DNA of 5,670 nucleotides, from contig JAIXVO010000342.1 of the NCBI GenBank assembly GCA_027482985.1, forward strand, positions 1-5,670, read 5' to 3'. The DNA is from Cyanobacteriota bacterium (GTDB lineage: Bacteria; Cyanobacteriota; Cyanobacteriia; Leptolyngbyales; Leptolyngbyaceae). The notes under the pieces were generated by a model. That model was not told the origin of the DNA. It searched no databases and was given only the letters and a program-made list of their open reading frames with translations. The stretch's first letter is position 1, and each line of letters opens with the position of its first letter. This document shows positions 1-5,161 of the stretch, in pieces. A program made the translations under genes and the position numbers.

Positions 1-787
1 CACGCAACTGGTCGAGTACAAGCAGGGCGATACGGTGTTAGAAGGCTATCTGGCCTACGATGATGCCATCAAAACTCGCCGTCCGGGGGTGATGGTGGTG
101 CATGAGTGGACGGGCGTTGGCGATTATGTGAAACAGCGGACGGAACAACTGGCAAAACTGGGCTATGTCGCGTTTGCGGCGGACATCTACGGCAAAGGGA
201 TTCGACCGAATAATCCCAAAGATGCCGCTGCCCAAGCTGCCATTTATCGCGGTAATCGACAACTGATGCGCGATCGCGCGCGGGCAGGATTAGCCGTTTT
301 GCAAAGTAATCTCCTTGTGGATGCCAGCCGGATTGCGGCGATCGGCTATTGTTTTGGCGGCGGCACCGTGTTGGAACTGGCACGGAGTGGGGCACCCGTC
401 GTGGGCGTTGTGAGTTTTCACGGCAATTTAGATACGCCTAATCCGGCGGATGCCAAAAATATTAAGGCGAAGGTGTTGGTGTTGCATGGGGCGATCGATC
501 CCATCGTGCCCGCCGCCCAGGTTGCCGCGTTTGAAAAAGAAATGAACGAGGCGGGCGTGGATTGGCAACTCATTTCCTATGGCGGCGCAGTGCATAGTTT
601 CAGCAATCCGGGGGCAGGCAACGACAAATCGAAGGGAGCCGCCTATGATGCCGCCGCTGATCGGCGATCGTTTGCCGCCATGAAACAATTTTTTGAGGAG
701 ATTTTCGGCAAATCGACCAGCCTATTTCCGGCTCAACCCGCTCGTCCCACGCCCAAACCGTTGTTTCCCCCGCCGCGCGATCGCTAA
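1..787 (+). CDS. Dienelactone hydrolase-family alpha/beta hydrolase (5' end outside window)
   Basis: The reading frame is open from the first complete codon (base 2), giving 261 visible residues, so the true start lies upstream. A GTG at 35 is possible, but the residues before it (QLVEYKQGDTV) look like the normal N-terminus of the family, so probably only a few residues are missing. The nucleophile elbow GYCFGG (Cys codon 350-352), the acid in HGAIDP (Asp codon 497-499) and the histidine in GAVHSF (His codon 593-595) form the Cys-Asp-His triad typical of dienelactone hydrolases. HEW (Glu codon 104-106) fits the residue that interacts with the cysteine in the family. Known members hydrolyse lactones and other esters in the cytoplasm; the cyanobacterial substrate is unknown. 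No signal peptide is visible. The last 20 or so residues are a proline-rich tail beyond the usual fold. A HIP1 site (777-784) overlaps the last codons. The family call is firm; the substrate is not. Confidence 0.93.
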   Translation, partial: TQLVEYKQGDTVLEGYLAYDDAIKTRRPGVMVVHEWTGVGDYVKQRTEQLAKLGYVAFAADIYGKGIRPNNPKDAAAQAAIYRGNRQLMRDRARAGLAVLQSNLLVDASRIAAIGYCFGGGTVLELARSGAPVVGVVSFHGNLDTPNPADAKNIKAKVLVLHGAIDPIVPAAQVAAFEKEMNEAGVDWQLISYGGAVHSFSNPGAGNDKSKGAAYDAAADRRSFAAMKQFFEEIFGKSTSLFPAQPARPTPKPLFPPPRDR

Positions 788-831
788 CCCCGAACTGCCC
801 CCCGCTGATGGTGTTTTTAGTACGAATAAAC

Positions 832-837
832 TAATAT
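832..837 (+). promoter_or_regulatory. Possible -10 box for the Uma2 gene
   Basis: TAATAT lies 29 bp upstream of the ATG at 867, in the 79-bp gap after the hydrolase stop. No good -35 hexamer stands 16-18 bp upstream, so this is a weak candidate and the gene may instead be read through from the hydrolase. Confidence 0.25.
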
Positions 838-854
838 GGACACAGGCCGCATTT

Positions 855-860
855 GAGGGG
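855..860 (+). promoter_or_regulatory. Ribosome binding site of the Uma2 gene
   Basis: GAGGGG sits six bases before ATG 867. It decides the start against the longer open frame that runs back into the hydrolase gene. Confidence 0.7.
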
Positions 861-866
861 ACTCCC

Positions 867-1541
867 ATGACGACTGCCTTACCCACTGCTCAGGTGATGC
901 CCATCTTCTATCCCAGTTCTGATGGTGAACCTGTGGCCGAAACTTATGTGCATCTCTACGCCCTGCTGGTCACGCTGGAAGTGCTCCGCCAATATTTGGA
1001 AGGGCAACAGGCGACCGTATTGGGCAACCAGTTTATGTACTATGCCCAGGGTTTTCCCAAGTTACGAGTTGCGCCCGATGTGATGGTCATTTTTAATGTG
1101 GCACCGGGGGGACGAGATAACTACAAGATCTGGGAAGAGGGGGCAGTGCCAGCGGTGATTTTTGAGATGACCTCGGCCGGGACGCGTGGCCAGGACGAAA
1201 TTTTCAAGAAGACCCTCTACGAACAATTGGGCGTTCAGGAATACTGGCAGTTTGATCCCAAGGGTGAATGGATTCCCCAGCAATTGCAGGGTTATCGGTT
1301 GCGCGGGGAGACGTATGAGGCGATCGCGGATGGCCGCAGCGATCCCCTTCAACTCAAACTCCAGGTCGAAGGTCAACTCATTGCCTTTTACCGCGAAGAC
1401 ACAGGCGAAAAATTACTCATTCCCGCTGAATTAGCCCAGGCGTTACAACAAGAACGCCAACGAGCCGACCAAGCCGAACAACAAGTTGCCCAACTCAAAG
1501 ACCGCTTGCGGGAGTTGGGCGTGAATCCCGACGAAATCTGA
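867..1541 (+). CDS. Uma2 family (DUF820) PD-(D/E)XK nuclease-like protein
   Basis: This 224-aa protein starts at ATG 867, chosen because GAGGGG at 855-860 is a good Shine-Dalgarno with a 6-nt spacer. The frame is open further upstream, but that stretch overlaps the hydrolase and does not resemble the family. Uma2 hallmarks appear in order: APDVMVIF (Asp71), PAVIFEMTS (Glu100), a KK pair at 114-115, then LYEQLGVQEYW (118-127). The acidic residues and the lysine fit a PD-(D/E)XK-type active site. Residues about 187-217 are Gln/Glu/Arg/Leu-rich with heptad character and should form a coiled coil, ending in RLRELGVNPDEI, a tail common in cyanobacterial copies. Cyanobacteria carry large paralogous sets of Uma2 proteins; they are annotated as putative restriction-type endonucleases, but a biological role is rarely demonstrated. 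The protein is probably cytoplasmic. There is no partner methylase or antitoxin next to it. The stop codon is 2 bp from the stop of the opposing glycosidase gene. Confidence 0.9.
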   Translation: MTTALPTAQVMPIFYPSSDGEPVAETYVHLYALLVTLEVLRQYLEGQQATVLGNQFMYYAQGFPKLRVAPDVMVIFNVAPGGRDNYKIWEEGAVPAVIFEMTSAGTRGQDEIFKKTLYEQLGVQEYWQFDPKGEWIPQQLQGYRLRGETYEAIADGRSDPLQLKLQVEGQLIAFYREDTGEKLLIPAELAQALQQERQRADQAEQQVAQLKDRLRELGVNPDEI

Positions 1542-1543
1542 GC

Positions 1544-3493
1544 TTACCAGGGCATCCAGGAGCCGCTGACGACACTGGGACGGGTGACTTTGGGCGCAAA
1601 CATCGATTCAAAGGTCGATTGCCGATATTCGCGGGATTCGTTGCTCATGTTCCACATCGTTTCGTAGAAGAAGAACGACACCCCTGAGAAACCGCGATCG
1701 CGGGAAATTCGCAGTTTCTCCTGCACCAAATACATCGGCGTGGGGCGGTTCCGCAATCCCGTCAGCACCCCGATCCCCACGGGAATATGAAGTCTTGCCG
1801 CCTGGACTTCTGGCTGCATTAATTCATTTTCAAAAGCCTGTAAATCGGTGCGGTAGACCTGCAACATCAGCTCTTCCACATAGCCCCGCTGCCGCCAGGT
1901 ATCCCAATCCTGGAGCGAGTTTTCGTAGGCAAATTTGTAGGAGTTGGGCGAGAGCGCGACGATCGCATTCGGGCGACGGGCTTTGATCCGTTGATGAATC
2001 CGCCCCATCAAATCGGTAATCTTATCGGCGCGCCACTTAACCCAGGCGGGGTCTTTGGGATTTTTGGGGGGTTCTTTGCCGCCGTTCTCCTGTTTGTAGA
2101 GGGCGATCGTGTAAGGATCGTAGCCAAACTCCACGCCCAAGCCAAAATGGTCATCAAACTGAATCCCATCCACGTTGTAGCGCGTCACCAATTCATCCAC
2201 CAGATCCAGCACAAATGCCTGCACTTCTGGCTTTAACGGATTCAACCACACGCGGGGATATTCCCCCTGCATCCACACTTTGGAGCCGTCCTGCCGCTGC
2301 GTCAGCCAATCGGGATTACGGGTCGCCAGTTCGGAATCGGCGGGTGCCATCAAGCCAAACTCAAACCAGGGAATCACCGTGATCCCCTGTTGCCGTCCTA
2401 ACGCCACAATTTCAGCTAACGGATCGCGATTTTGCAGACCAGGATAGCGGGGATCGATCGCATACCCCGTCACCCGTCGCGCCACCTGACTGGGATAAAC
2501 GGTATAGCCCCAATTCCAAACCACGGGATAGACCGTATTAAAGTTGAGTCGCTTCAAATCCTGCATCGCGCCCCGCAGCAAACTGGCTTCAAACAACACG
2601 GGACTATCGATATTCGTGATCCAAACGCCGCGAATTTCCTGGCTGGGAATGCGGGGTGGGATCACGGGGGGCAGGCTGGGATCAGGCAGGACGACGGAAC
2701 CGGGTTGTCCGGGTTGTCCGATCGCACCGCTGCCTGGGATCACGGGCACGACGACAGCACCCGGCGGGGTGGGGGTGGGCTGACTAGGCCGAGGGCGGGT
2801 AGCGACGGGTGTTCCCAAACTGGCGACATACTGGACTGGGACGGTCGCTGCCAGGTTGGGCAGGGCTTGACACAAGGATGCCCCCAGTTCTGCCCGCCGC
2901 ATGGGTTGGTTGGCGTTGAGCCGTTTGACTTCTGGATAGTTGATAATCAACCGATTTTCCAGGGCGGCGGCGACAGCATTCCGCAGGTAATCGGGCACCT
3001 GTCTGCCATCCTTGAAGGCCGCTCGGAGATCCTGGGCGGCGGATTGTTTGGTGGAGAAGCGCAACCCATTCGCCAGCCCCCCGAAGACCTGCGATCGCGT
3101 GATCAGTTGATCCGGTTTAAACTCATCCCGCCCTTCATTCAGCCAGAAGCCCGTCTGTTGACTGTACTGAATGGCGCTGGCTTGGGGATGGTTCCGCAAA
3201 TCGCGATACTGAATAGGCTTTTGAGTTGCCGTCCGTTGGGGAAAGGTGCGTTGGATTAACGCCGCATATTCGGCGCGAGTGACCACGGCATTCGGGCGAA
3301 AGTTGCCATCCGGGTAAAGGGGCAGGATATTTTGCTGAGCGAGCGATCGCAAGCAAGTTTGCGCCCAATGTCCTTGCAGGTCGGCAGCTTGCACTTGCGC
3401 CACCGCAGGGGGAGCTAACCAACTCAAAAGGGGACTGACCGTAGTCAACGGCAGCAGCAGCAGGGCGAGGGGAGAGGGCCAACGACGATTCAT
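1544..3493 (-). CDS. Exported SLH-domain protein with GHL10 (family 10-like) glycoside hydrolase domain
   Basis: The 649-aa protein begins at ATG 3493-3491, chosen because a textbook signal peptide follows: MNRRW, a Leu-rich core, then an AVA-Q cleavage site near residue 32. The frame is open 61 codons further upstream, but this would bury the signal. Three SLH-like repeats follow at about 37-80, 97-142 and 157-210; the first carries HWAQ, PDGNFRP and VTRAEYAALI. Residues 230-285 are a Pro/Gly-rich linker. The GHL10/COG1649 domain (about 286-610) starts at EIRGVWITN and contains PWFEFG (Glu378), VWLNPLKPEVQAFVLDLV, VDGIQFDDHF (442-448, probable catalytic acids) and LSPNSYKFAYE. A known GHL10 relative, E. 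coli DigH (YddW), cleaves denuded peptidoglycan glycans. SLH domains tether proteins to the wall, so I infer a periplasmic, wall-anchored glycan hydrolase. The Shine-Dalgarno is weak. The C-terminus appears complete. Confidence 0.93.
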   Translation of the reverse strand: MNRRWPSPLALLLLPLTTVSPLLSWLAPPAVAQVQAADLQGHWAQTCLRSLAQQNILPLYPDGNFRPNAVVTRAEYAALIQRTFPQRTATQKPIQYRDLRNHPQASAIQYSQQTGFWLNEGRDEFKPDQLITRSQVFGGLANGLRFSTKQSAAQDLRAAFKDGRQVPDYLRNAVAAALENRLIINYPEVKRLNANQPMRRAELGASLCQALPNLAATVPVQYVASLGTPVATRPRPSQPTPTPPGAVVVPVIPGSGAIGQPGQPGSVVLPDPSLPPVIPPRIPSQEIRGVWITNIDSPVLFEASLLRGAMQDLKRLNFNTVYPVVWNWGYTVYPSQVARRVTGYAIDPRYPGLQNRDPLAEIVALGRQQGITVIPWFEFGLMAPADSELATRNPDWLTQRQDGSKVWMQGEYPRVWLNPLKPEVQAFVLDLVDELVTRYNVDGIQFDDHFGLGVEFGYDPYTIALYKQENGGKEPPKNPKDPAWVKWRADKITDLMGRIHQRIKARRPNAIVALSPNSYKFAYENSLQDWDTWRQRGYVEELMLQVYRTDLQAFENELMQPEVQAARLHIPVGIGVLTGLRNRPTPMYLVQEKLRISRDRGFSGVSFFFYETMWNMSNESREYRQSTFESMFAPKVTRPSVVSGSWMPW

Positions 3494-3670
3494 GGACGGC
3501 AGTAGCAGGTAAAGAACGGCAACGGTCAAGCCAGTTTGGGATCTAGAGCCAAGCCCCGGCTCCAAATGGCAACCTGTATCATACAGAAACTCAGGCTGTT
3601 CCTCTGGCTCAGGATAATTCCCAGGAAAGCGAATATCCTGCTTAACCTCACCCGTTTGGTGGAAAAGGTC

Positions 3671-3698
3671 TTGCAAACCCGCAAACCTACGGTAAAGT
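3671..3698 (+). promoter_or_regulatory. Candidate sigma-70-type promoter for the NUDIX gene
   Basis: TTGCAA (3671-3676) and TAAAGT (3693-3698) are separated by 16 bp. Each is a partial match to the -35 and -10 consensus, and the pair points toward the NUDIX start 43 bp beyond the -10. It was found by eye only. Confidence 0.3.
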
Positions 3699-3699
3699 C

Positions 3700-3726
3700 A
3701 ATGTCAGGCTGGAAAAATGTCAGGCT
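3700..3726 (+). repeat. Tandem 11-bp direct repeat upstream of the NUDIX gene
   Basis: AATGTCAGGCT occurs at 3700-3710 and again exactly at 3716-3726, a 16-bp period. The pair lies just downstream of the candidate -10 and ends 14 bp before the NUDIX ATG. It could be a local duplication, an operator, or part of the leader. Confidence 0.7.
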
Positions 3727-3740
3727 TAAAACATGGGTGA

Positions 3741-4235
3741 ATGGGCAGAAAAAGCGCCGGATTGCTAATGTATCGCCAGAATGCGGGATTGCTGGAAGTT
3801 TTTTTGATTCATCCCGGTGGTCCTTTTTGGGTCAAGAAAGAGGTTGGCTGCTGGTCCATCCCTAAAGGCGAATGCCTGGAAAATGAAGCGCCCTTCGATG
3901 CTGCCTGCCGCGAATTTCAGGAAGAAACTGGGCTGATCCCCAAGGGTGAGTTTTTAGAGTTGGCAGAAATTAAACAAACGGGGGGCAAACGGGTGAAAGC
4001 CTGGGCGTTTGAAGGTGATTGTGACCCCACCCAGATTCAGAGCAATACGTTTTTGCTGGAATTTCCGCCCCGCTCTGGGAAGTTTCAAAGTTTTCCCGAA
4101 GTCGATCGCGCCGCCTGGTTCTCGATTCCCACTGCAAAGCATCACATTGTGAAAGGGCAAATTGCCTTATTGGAAGAGTTGGCACAAAAATTGACGGTGA
4201 CCGAGCCAGTCGAGGGTCTCACCCCAACGGATTAA
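3741..4235 (+). CDS. NUDIX hydrolase (COG4119-like predicted NTP pyrophosphohydrolase)
   Basis: The 164-aa protein contains a perfect Nudix box GX5EX7REUXEEXGU at residues 43-65, beginning GECLENE and ending REFQEETGL; the REXXEE core binds the divalent metals needed to hydrolyse nucleoside diphosphate-linked substrates. The N-terminus (KSAGLLMYR, then FLIHPGGPFW and WSIPKGE) and the later segments (EGDCDP, SNTFLLEFPP, FPEVDRAAWF) match the COG4119 group rather than MutT or Ap4A hydrolases of the classical type. ATG 3741 is the chosen start because an in-frame TGA lies immediately upstream (3738-3740), so no longer protein is possible; ATG at residue 10 would cut into the conserved beginning. 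The Shine-Dalgarno is poor (only GGGTG just before the ATG). The protein is likely cytosolic and soluble. The substrate cannot be told from sequence. It has no operon partner; the next gene begins 190 bp downstream. Confidence 0.93.
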   Translation: MGRKSAGLLMYRQNAGLLEVFLIHPGGPFWVKKEVGCWSIPKGECLENEAPFDAACREFQEETGLIPKGEFLELAEIKQTGGKRVKAWAFEGDCDPTQIQSNTFLLEFPPRSGKFQSFPEVDRAAWFSIPTAKHHIVKGQIALLEELAQKLTVTEPVEGLTPTD

Positions 4236-4300
4236 GTTTTTCGGCAGAGTCCGGGCGCGTCATGGGGCGGCGTGAAGGGGAAGACTATGCTTCCAGATAG

Positions 4301-4317
4301 AAAAAAAAAAAAAAAAA
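4301..4317 (+). repeat. Homopolymeric A17 tract
   Basis: Seventeen consecutive A residues follow GATAG. Runs this long are prone to slippage and to sequencing error, so the exact length is uncertain. On the plus strand this is not a terminator tail; on the minus strand it would be a T17 tail, but the hairpins before it in that direction are weak. Confidence 0.9.
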
Positions 4318-4393
4318 GGTCATGCTATATGTAGAGGCTACTTCTCTAACTGGGGACGTAAAGCACTGGATATAGGGTGCGTTATGCTTCAGG

Positions 4394-4399
4394 TATAAA
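4394..4399 (+). promoter_or_regulatory. Possible -10 box for the small ORF
   Basis: TATAAA lies 32 bp upstream of the ATG at 4426, which would give a short leader holding the Shine-Dalgarno. No good -35 hexamer stands at the expected distance. Confidence 0.28.
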
Positions 4400-4413
4400 T
4401 TAATCCGCCATCT

Positions 4414-4420
4414 GGGAGGT
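4414..4420 (+). promoter_or_regulatory. Strong Shine-Dalgarno of the small ORF
   Basis: GGGAGGT is followed by TCGCT and then ATG 4426. It is the best ribosome binding site in the window and the main evidence that the small ORF is translated. Confidence 0.65.
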
Positions 4421-4425
4421 TCGCT

Positions 4426-4599
4426 ATGTCTGCCACCGCTACGCGACTTCAGGACACGTTACCCACGGCATCGAACCGTCGGGCGAAAAAACAAAAAGCA
4501 ACTCAGCCTGTAATTGTATCGATGCCTACAAATTCATTGGGTGGGCGATCGCCCCAACGTCAGCGGGAGTGCTTAAGCGACTGGAATCATGCCTCTTGA
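4426..4599 (+). CDS. Small uncharacterised protein, 57 aa
   Basis: The ORF runs from ATG 4426 to TGA 4597-4599 and encodes 57 residues starting MSATATRLQDTLPTASNRRA and ending LSDWNHAS. I do not recognise the family. The first half is Thr/Ala-rich, the middle is strongly basic (RRAKKQK at 19-25), followed by a short hydrophobic stretch (VIVSM) and a polar, Arg-rich end with one Cys (residue 49). There is no signal peptide or membrane segment. Support for translation comes from the strong GGGAGGT Shine-Dalgarno at ideal spacing and a possible terminator hairpin starting 28 bp after the stop, so it can be read as a self-contained transcription unit. The basic composition would fit nucleic acid binding, but that is a guess. 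It may also be the remnant 5' end of a longer, decayed gene; the frames after the stop show no obvious continuation. A HIP1 site (4545-4552) lies inside. Confidence 0.55.
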   Translation: MSATATRLQDTLPTASNRRAKKQKATQPVIVSMPTNSLGGRSPQRQRECLSDWNHAS

Positions 4600-4626
4600 G
4601 GCTGATCGGGTTAGCTGTCAATCCTG

Positions 4627-4667
4627 CCACTGGGGGGTCGTTTTGCGCCAGCTGGTTAATCTTTTTT
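4627..4667 (+). terminator. Possible intrinsic terminator after the small ORF
   Basis: CCACTGG (4627-4633) pairs with CCAGCTGG (4648-4655) with one bulged C and a 14-nt loop. A T6 run (4662-4667) follows after TTAATC. The bulge and the six-base gap before the T run make it less than ideal. Confidence 0.4.
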
Positions 4668-4702
4668 AGTAGGGGAGGGTAAGGGCGATCGCGTTGATGG
4701 GT

Positions 4703-4725
4703 ATCACTTTGATCAAGTGATCAAG
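4703..4725 (+). repeat. Tandem TGATCAAG repeat overlapping a 7-bp stem-loop
   Basis: TGATCAAG occurs twice back to back at 4710-4717 and 4718-4725. The same stretch contains an inverted repeat: ATCACTT (4703-4709) pairs with AAGTGAT (4715-4721) around a 5-base loop. A HIP1 site lies just upstream (4685-4692). Confidence 0.7.
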
Positions 4726-4784
4726 ACGATCTGTTAAAAGTGACTAATTGCGCTAGACTTTTGAGTGGCTGAAGTAATGCGACT

Positions 4785-4807
4785 CCTTTCAGGACTACCC
4801 TTTCAGG
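4785..4807 (+). repeat. Direct repeat CCTTTCAGG, two copies
   Basis: CCTTTCAGG is present at 4785-4793 and 4799-4807, a 14-bp period, each preceded by ACT or ACTAC. It resembles a short local duplication. Confidence 0.65.
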
Positions 4808-4824
4808 CACCCATTGCGAATGAC

Positions 4825-4854
4825 CTTGTCACCTCGACGCGTAAGCCTGACAAG
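4825..4854 (+). other. 7-bp stem-loop
   Basis: CTTGTCA (4825-4831) and TGACAAG (4848-4854) are perfect complements around a 16-base loop. It ends four bases before the GTA-N8-TAC motif. With no adjacent T run it is not a terminator. Confidence 0.5.
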
Positions 4855-4858
4855 CGCT

Positions 4859-4872
4859 GTAGCCATTAATAC
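4859..4872 (+). promoter_or_regulatory. NtcA-consensus-like site (GTA-N8-TAC)
   Basis: GTAGCCATTAATAC fits the GTA-N8-TAC consensus of the cyanobacterial nitrogen regulator NtcA exactly. Class II NtcA promoters have a TAN3T box about 20-24 bp downstream; here the nearest -10-like hexamer, TTAAAT (4900-4905), is 27 bp away, which is slightly long. The motif has six fixed bases, so a chance match in a region this size is quite possible. It lies 289 bp upstream of the Mo-nitrogenase-like gene. Confidence 0.3.
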
Positions 4873-5037
4873 TATTTTTTAATCTCTGGGAAAACACTCT
4901 TAAATAGTCCGATTTCTCTGCATAATTCCGTGTATTTGCTCAGTTAGAACGTTACCCCTTGGGGCAAGATTAGCTTGGTTAAGCCAATTCGGTAATACCT
5001 ACCCGGATGTACGCTATTTTCTCCTAGTTTCCTGAAC

Positions 5038-5055
5038 ACAAGCTGATCAGCTTGT
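5038..5055. repeat. Perfect 18-bp palindrome
   Basis: ACAAGCTGATCAGCTTGT is self-complementary over its whole length with no central gap. It is the size and symmetry of an operator for a dimeric regulator, and lies 106 bp before the ATG of the downstream gene. No specific regulator can be named. Confidence 0.65.
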
Positions 5056-5161
5056 TATTAGACTGTAGAAGCAAACCAATTAATCTTGATTTCCGAGAAA
5101 CCGAGTGGAGTTGGTGTAGCAACTAAGGGGTAATAAAGCCCATGTTAGTGAGAGAGAAAAA

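Larger units (their letters stand above)
3494..3740. other. Divergent intergenic region between the glycosidase and NUDIX genes
   Basis: This 247-bp gap must hold promoters for both divergent genes. On the minus strand TATGAT (bases 3583-3578) could be a -10 box, 85 bp before the glycosidase ATG, but its -35 is poor. The plus side holds the candidate promoter at 3671-3698 and a tandem 11-bp repeat. Open frames crossing this gap lack family resemblance and were not accepted as genes. Confidence 0.4.
4236..4425. other. Intergenic region with A17 tract, upstream of the small ORF
   Basis: This 190-bp gap contains a short hairpin (GGAAG 4279-4283 with CTTCC 4290-4294), a 17-base A run (4301-4317), a 6-bp inverted repeat CTATAT/ATATAG (4325-4330 with 4370-4375) and a nested TAGAG/CTCTA stem (4332-4336 with 4344-4348). 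No convincing U-tailed terminator for the NUDIX gene is visible on the plus strand. Confidence 0.45.
4600..5161. other. Long gene-free region upstream of the Mo-nitrogenase-like gene
   Basis: Some 560 bp show no convincing coding sequence on either strand; the longest ATG frames noted are about 30 codons without a good ribosome binding site. The DNA is visibly AT-richer than the flanking genes. It holds a possible terminator, two short tandem repeats, two 7-bp stem-loops, a GTA-N8-TAC motif and an 18-bp perfect palindrome, each listed separately. It may be a long regulatory region or 5' leader, or hide a non-coding RNA; none of the RNA families I know was recognised. Confidence 0.5.

Noticed and set aside
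693..866. 58-codon extension of the Uma2 frame upstream of 867
   Set aside because: It overlaps the 3' end of the hydrolase gene, is unlike Uma2 N-termini, and a good Shine-Dalgarno precedes the internal ATG 867.
2432..3259. Long open frame (275 codons) on the plus strand opposite the glycosidase gene
   Set aside because: It is antisense to the SLH and GHL10 domains, has no family resemblance or Shine-Dalgarno, and its low-complexity Gly/Asp/Arg content mirrors the opposite gene.
3494..3676. 61-codon N-terminal extension of the glycosidase frame from a TTG at 3676
   Set aside because: It would place a complete signal peptide in the interior of the protein, and the extension resembles nothing in the family.
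3536..3865. 109-codon plus-strand frame across the NUDIX start
   Set aside because: It overlaps the NUDIX gene in another frame with no recognisable domain and no ribosome binding site.
4279..4317. Hairpin GGAAG/CTTCC plus A17 as a NUDIX terminator
   Set aside because: The stem is only 5 bp and the tail is A, not T, on the plus strand, so it lacks the layout of an intrinsic terminator for the NUDIX transcript.
4590..4603. Near-palindrome GCCTCTTGAGGC across the small ORF stop codon
   Set aside because: The usable stem is only four or five base pairs, with no T run; it is too weak to call as a separate element.
4619..4640. GCCACTG resembling a cobalamin riboswitch core segment
   Set aside because: Only this short match is present; the surrounding conserved elements and stems of the riboswitch were not found, and the bases are better explained by the hairpin at 4627-4655.
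4777..4869. 30-codon ORF beginning MRLLSGLPFQ
   Set aside because: There is no Shine-Dalgarno at proper spacing and the ORF spans a direct repeat and a stem-loop; a frame this short is expected by chance.
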